The notes beneath the pieces are model-generated. The model was given only the letters and a program-made list of their open reading frames with translations, did no database searches and was not told where the DNA came from. Shown piece by piece: positions 60,421 to 64,000 of a stretch of 64,000 bases of DNA (positions within the stretch are counted from its first letter, which is position 1; each line of letters begins with the position of its first letter). Source of the DNA: Paraburkholderia nodosa DSM 21604 (GTDB taxonomy: Bacteria > Pseudomonadota > Gammaproteobacteria > Burkholderiales > Burkholderiaceae); assembly GCF_000519185.1 (NCBI RefSeq), contig NZ_JAFA01000003.1:316583-380582 (forward strand), given 5' to 3'. The position numbers were made by a program, and so were the translations under genes.

Positions 60421-62700
60421 ATGATTGCTGACCGGCCCGAGCGGCCAGACGAACGCATAGCCCAGCCGCCCCCTGCCGACGACGCGCCGTTTCCGGCCGC
60501 GCCGGGCCACGACTTCACGGTGCGCCGACGCACGCTGCTCGCGCTGCTCGCCGCGGCGATCGTGCTGCCGTGCATCTACGTCGCCGCCATGGCGTACAAC
60601 GACTTGCGCGCGCGCGAAGCCGACGCCACCGACACCACGCTGCGCACCGTGCGCGTGGCCGAAGAGCACGCGCTCAAGGTGTTCGACATGAACGAGGCGC
60701 TCGATGCGCGCGTAGTCGACCTCGTGCGCGGCCTGAACGACGACGGCATCCGCGCCAGCGAGCCGCAGATCCACGAGAAACTCGATGCGATCGGCGGCGG
60801 TTATCCGCAGGTGGCCGCGGTGTCGATTTTCGGGACTGACGGCGACCTGCTCGCGAGCAGCCGCTATTCGCCGCCGCCGCCCATGTCGATCGCCGCGCGC
60901 GAGGACTTCACCGGCATCCGCGACGGCCGCGTGCTCGACCACGTCTCGCGCGTGATGCAGGGCCAGGTGAGCGGCGAGACCGTGTTCAACATGGGCGTGG
61001 CGCGCCTCGACGACGCCGGCGGATTCGCGGGTCTCGTCTCGGTCGCCCTGCGCCCCGGCTATTTCAGCTCGTTCTATCGCGACCTGCTCGGCCCCGACTC
61101 GCCGATGTCGCTCGGCCTCGTGCGCAGCGACGGCACGATCCTCGCCTTCGATCCGCCGCCGCGCGTGGACGGCCCGGCGATCACACAGCACTCGCCGCTG
61201 GGCGCCGCGCTCCTGCGCGGCACCGAGTCCGGCGTCGTGCGCATGCATTCTGCGCTGCTCGGCAGCAACGTGATCCTCGCGTTCCGGCGCGTGGGCGCGT
61301 ACCCCGTCTACGTGACCTGCGCGTATCGCACGCCGGCGATCTGGACGGCCTGGTACCGGCACCTGAGCGTGCTCATCATCTCGATGTTCACGCCGTCGAT
61401 TGCCCTCTGGTGCGTGATCTGGCTGTCGCTGCGGCGCCTCGCCGCCGAAGAGGAGGCGTGGGAGCGCTGGCAGGCCGAGGCCTCGATGCGCCGCTCGATC
61501 GAATCCGCCTACCGGCAGTCGCGCAAGATGGAAGCGCTCGGCAACCTCGTGGGCAGCGTCGCGCACGACTTCAACAACCTGCTGATGATCGTCTCCGCCA
61601 ACGTGCAGATCGCGCGGCGGCGCGGCGCGGCGGGCTTCGAGCGCGAACTCTCCGCGGTCGAGCGCGCGCTCAAGAGCGGCCAGTCGCTCACGCGCCAACT
61701 GCTCGGCGTGGCGCGCAAGCAGCCGCTGCGCAACGAGACCATCCACGTCGGGCGCTGGCTGCCGGCGGCCCGCGAACTGCTGCGCGCGTCGCTCGGCGCG
61801 AAGGTGTCGCTCGTCGTCGAAGTCGACGACGACGTGTGGCCCGTGCTCGTCGACGTGGCCGAATTCGAGCTCGCGCTCATCAATCTCGCCGTGAATGCGC
61901 GCGACGCCATGCCCAACGGCGGCCGCTTCACGGTGCGCGCGCGCAACATCAGCTTCCGGCCCGGCGAAGGCTTCCCGCTCGACGGCGACTTCGTGCACGT
62001 TACCCTCGAAGACACCGGCACGGGCATGCCGCCGGACGTGCTCGCGCGTGCGTTCGAGCCGCTCTACACGACCAAGTCGAAGGGCACGGGCACCGGCCTC
62101 GGGCTGCCGCAGGTGTTTGCGTTCTGCGAGCGCACCGGCGGACTCGCCGCCATCGACAGTGCGATCGGCGCGGGCACGACGGTGCATCTGTATCTGCCGC
62201 GCTCGCTCGCCGAGCCGCCCGCGCCCCGTCCGAGCGAGCCGCGCGAGGAGAGCGCCCAGGTGCACCACGGGCTGAACGTGCTGCTCGTGGAGGACAACGA
62301 CGAAGTCGCGGCCGGCACCGAGGCGCTCCTGCAGATGATGGGCCACCGCGTGACCTGCGCGAGCGACGCGGCGAGCGCGCTGGAACGGGTCGAAGCGCCG
62401 CGTGCCGAGGGCGAGCCCACGCCGCGCTTCGACCTCGTGCTTTCCGACATCCACATGCCGGGGACGATGAACGGCATCGATCTGGCCGAGGCCCTGCAGG
62501 GGCTCGAGCCGGACCTGCCCGTGATCCTCGTGACAGGCTACGCGGAGGAGCTCGAGCGCACGCGCAATGCCGATGTGCGCGTGCTGTCGAAGCCGTTCGA
62601 TATCGCGCTGCTGGAGAAGATACTGGAGGCGATTCGCGAGGACCGCCAGGCGCGTGCGAAGCGCGAGCACGATGCGACGCTCCCGAGCCCGCGTGCATGA
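60421..62700 (+). CDS. Membrane hybrid sensor histidine kinase (dCache-HisKA-HATPase-REC)
   Basis: A 759-aa protein. Helix one is at about 37-58, followed by a periplasmic double-cache-like sensor (60-300, with VAAVSIFGTDGDLLASSRY and LGLVRSDGTILAFDPPP) and helix two near 313-337. The HisKA has phospho-acceptor His382 in VGSVAHDFNNLLM. ATP boxes are ALINLAVNARDAM, DTGTGMPP and GTGTGLGLPQVF. The C-terminal receiver carries Asp676 in LVLSDIHMPG and Lys in LSKPFD. There is no output domain, so the signal passes to another regulator, possibly the divergent CheY-like protein. The HDFNNLL-type H box is typical of this hybrid class. Confidence 0.9.
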   Translation: MIADRPERPDERIAQPPPADDAPFPAAPGHDFTVRRRTLLALLAAAIVLPCIYVAAMAYNDLRAREADATDTTLRTVRVAEEHALKVFDMNEALDARVVDLVRGLNDDGIRASEPQIHEKLDAIGGGYPQVAAVSIFGTDGDLLASSRYSPPPPMSIAAREDFTGIRDGRVLDHVSRVMQGQVSGETVFNMGVARLDDAGGFAGLVSVALRPGYFSSFYRDLLGPDSPMSLGLVRSDGTILAFDPPPRVDGPAITQHSPLGAALLRGTESGVVRMHSALLGSNVILAFRRVGAYPVYVTCAYRTPAIWTAWYRHLSVLIISMFTPSIALWCVIWLSLRRLAAEEEAWERWQAEASMRRSIESAYRQSRKMEALGNLVGSVAHDFNNLLMIVSANVQIARRRGAAGFERELSAVERALKSGQSLTRQLLGVARKQPLRNETIHVGRWLPAARELLRASLGAKVSLVVEVDDDVWPVLVDVAEFELALINLAVNARDAMPNGGRFTVRARNISFRPGEGFPLDGDFVHVTLEDTGTGMPPDVLARAFEPLYTTKSKGTGTGLGLPQVFAFCERTGGLAAIDSAIGAGTTVHLYLPRSLAEPPAPRPSEPREESAQVHHGLNVLLVEDNDEVAAGTEALLQMMGHRVTCASDAASALERVEAPRAEGEPTPRFDLVLSDIHMPGTMNGIDLAEALQGLEPDLPVILVTGYAEELERTRNADVRVLSKPFDIALLEKILEAIREDRQARAKREHDATLPSPRA

Positions 62701-62866
62701 CAGGACGCGGGTGACACGCCTTGCGGCACGAGGCTTGCGACAGACAGCACGACCCGCAGAATCAGGCGGTTAGACGTCGCGCACACCATGCGCCAGCCGG
62801 TGCACGAGCCACGCACAATCGGCGCATGATGTAAGCGGGCGTCGCCATCTGGCGAAGGAGGCTGCC

Positions 62867-63598
62867 ATGAAACAGACCGTGACCGGCGTTTTCCAAACCT
62901 ACGACGAAGCACGCCACGCGCAGGACGCGCTGCTGCAACGCGGCTTCGCGGCGGGCGACATCGACCTGCCGGCGCGCACAGAGGGCGTGCTGGCCGGCAT
63001 CGAGCGGCTCGTGGGAAGTTTTTTCTCGTCGACGGGCGATGTGCGTCGCACCACCGAGGCCCAGACGGGCATGACGCCGCCGCCGGGCGAAGCGGTGCGC
63101 ATCGGCGTGCACGTGAGCGACGAGGCGCACGCCAACCTCGCGTACGAGACGCTGCGCGAGGAGCACGCGACGGAAGTCGCGCTACGCGGCACGCCGTGGG
63201 CGTGGCCCGCGACGGACCGTCCGGTCGCGCGCGAGCACTCTGCGCTCGACGAACTCGGTCTCTCCGAATTCGCCGATGCCATGCGCCGCCGTGCCGCGCA
63301 AACTGAAGCCGCGCGCGAACAAGGCTCCGTTGAGCCGACGCTCGATCCCAACATCGAACCCACCGTCGAACCGATGCGACCGACGAGCGAAGCCGAGGCG
63401 ACCGTGCTCACATCGGCAAGCGCACCCGGCGCCGGAGCGGTGATGGGCGCGCATCGCGTAGACGTTCCTGGCGCGCCCGAAGCGACGCGACCCGCAGCCG
63501 GCGTCGCGCCGCAAATTCCGGACGAATTCCTCGAGTACGAGGAAGACACGCCCGAACACCACAAGGACATGCCGGGGCAGCGCCGCACGTTGCACTGA
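62867..63598 (+). CDS. Stress-protein-17M-like N-terminal domain with disordered tail (243 aa)
   Basis: A 243-aa cytoplasmic protein behind a strong GAAGGAGG. Residues 1-100 (VTGVFQTYDEARHAQDALLQ, then GEAVRIGVHVSDEAHANLAY) resemble the general-stress-protein 17M/YflT-type domain, which has a beta-alpha-beta pattern detecting little else by eye. Residues 125-243 are rich in Glu, Pro, Ala and Thr and probably disordered, with an acidic end (FLEYEEDTPEHHKDMPGQ). The function is unknown. It converges on the FMN reductase gene. Confidence 0.6.
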   Translation: MKQTVTGVFQTYDEARHAQDALLQRGFAAGDIDLPARTEGVLAGIERLVGSFFSSTGDVRRTTEAQTGMTPPPGEAVRIGVHVSDEAHANLAYETLREEHATEVALRGTPWAWPATDRPVAREHSALDELGLSEFADAMRRRAAQTEAAREQGSVEPTLDPNIEPTVEPMRPTSEAEATVLTSASAPGAGAVMGAHRVDVPGAPEATRPAAGVAPQIPDEFLEYEEDTPEHHKDMPGQRRTLH

Positions 63599-63637
63599 AG
63601 CCCCTCGCGCAAATGCGGCGTGGATCGTGATCAGGCG

Positions 63638-64000
63638 TCAGCGGCCGAGCTGGCGCTTGACCCACGCCACGTAGGTATCGACGAAGCCCTGCAGGAACTT
63701 GCGCGTATCCTCGTTGACGATCTCGCCTTTCTCGTTGATGCGGCTCGCGTCGTGCTTGATGAACATCTCAGGCTGACCGAGCAACGTGACGTCGAGATAG
63801 GCGAGCACGTTGCGCAGATGTTGCTGCGAGAGTGCGGTGCCGGTCGCCCCCACCGACGTGCCGAGCACCGCGCCCGGCTTGCCGCGCCACGAATTCGTGC
63901 CCCACGGCCGCGAACCCCAGTCGAGCGCATTTTTCAGCCCGCCCGGAATCGAGCGGTTGTATTCAGGCGTGACGAACAGCAGGGCGTCGACCGCTTCGAT
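63638..64000 (-). CDS. NADPH-dependent FMN reductase (5' end beyond the window)
   Basis: The last 120 residues of a flavodoxin-like NAD(P)H:FMN/quinone reductase. Read from the right edge, the frame gives DALLFVTPEYNRSIPGGLKN, the classic flavin-loop motif PEYN, then ALDWGSRPWGTNSWRGKPGA and GTSVGATG. The start lies outside the window. A shorter reading from 63868 would cut through the flavin site and is not the real start. The protein is expected to be cytoplasmic; the substrate may be FMN, quinones or chromate-like acceptors. Confidence 0.85.
   Translation of the reverse strand: MEAVDALLFVTPEYNRSIPGGLKNALDWGSRPWGTNSWRGKPGAVLGTSVGATGTALSQQHLRNVLAYLDVTLLGQPEMFIKHDASRINEKGEIVNEDTRKFLQGFVDTYVAWVKRQLGR

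Noticed and set aside
1..64000. CRISPR arrays, rRNA and tRNA genes
   Set aside because: No regularly spaced direct repeats, no rRNA-like blocks and no tRNA-like cloverleaf with the conserved T-loop were noticed on reading. A dedicated tRNA search could not be run.

Overview
The window reads as a chromosomal segment of a Burkholderiales bacterium, most likely Paraburkholderia, Caballeronia or Burkholderia. This rests on very high GC at third codon positions, an almost complete hopanoid pathway (shc with hpnA, B, C, D, E, G, H, M and N), a putrescine catabolic cluster with a SpuC-type transaminase, and several small families I know mainly from Burkholderia (DUF3138, DUF3564). No rRNA, tRNA or CRISPR array was seen. 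The taxonomy is an inference from gene content.

Layout. 1-16.7 kb: polyamine locus. puuC and a cupin-type puuR point left. puuD, puuA, spuC, a four-gene PotFGHI-like ABC importer, a DUF3138 outer-membrane protein, two adjacent PuuB-like oxidases and an aldo/keto reductase point right. 16.7-29.6 kb: mixed housekeeping and stress genes. These include a MocR regulator with a clear operator facing a GNAT gene, a rubrerythrin / Fe-S protein / DUF3501 cluster, a secreted endonuclease, a dienelactone hydrolase-SnoaL fusion, a HAD phosphatase, a Crp/Fnr regulator, an Mpo1-like protein, rarD, egtD without egtB beside it, and acylphosphatase. 29.7-36.2 kb: hopanoid part 1 (hpnA; hpnC-hpnB; ispH-hpnH).

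36.3-42.3 kb: an acquired islet. It starts with a decayed IS481-type end. It carries a 746-aa protein with an M23-like and a GH19-like peptidoglycan hydrolase domain, followed 7 bp downstream by a small secreted protein. This looks like an antibacterial effector with its periplasmic immunity protein. A phage terminase small-subunit-like gene and a secreted beta-propeller protein follow. Base composition is visibly lower in GC over the hydrolase pair. 42.5-47.4 kb: ybdD-cstA (pyruvate uptake), divergent from a cache-domain histidine kinase and LuxR-type response regulator, with three TACGTA palindromes between them.

47.4-57.6 kb: hopanoid part 2. hpnM is divergent from hpnN-mlaA. A hotdog thioesterase lies beside the translationally coupled hpnD-hpnE-shc-hpnG operon. 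57.8-62.7 kb: signalling. A CheY-like, CheC, PAS-GGDEF operon is preceded by a strong sigma-28 (FliA) promoter match. A membrane hybrid histidine kinase is divergent from it. The right end holds a stress-protein-like gene and a truncated NADPH-dependent FMN reductase gene.

How it fits together: IspH supplies isoprenoid precursors. HpnD, HpnC and HpnE make squalene and Shc cyclises it to hopene. HpnH and HpnG begin side-chain extension, and HpnM and HpnN with an MlaA paralogue are the expected outer-membrane lipid traffic machinery. The polyamine block imports putrescine and converts it by the glutamylated route (PuuA-B-C-D) and by direct transamination (SpuC). The most novel candidates are the effector/immunity pair in the islet, the FliA-controlled CheY-CheC-GGDEF operon, and several sharp inverted-repeat operators.
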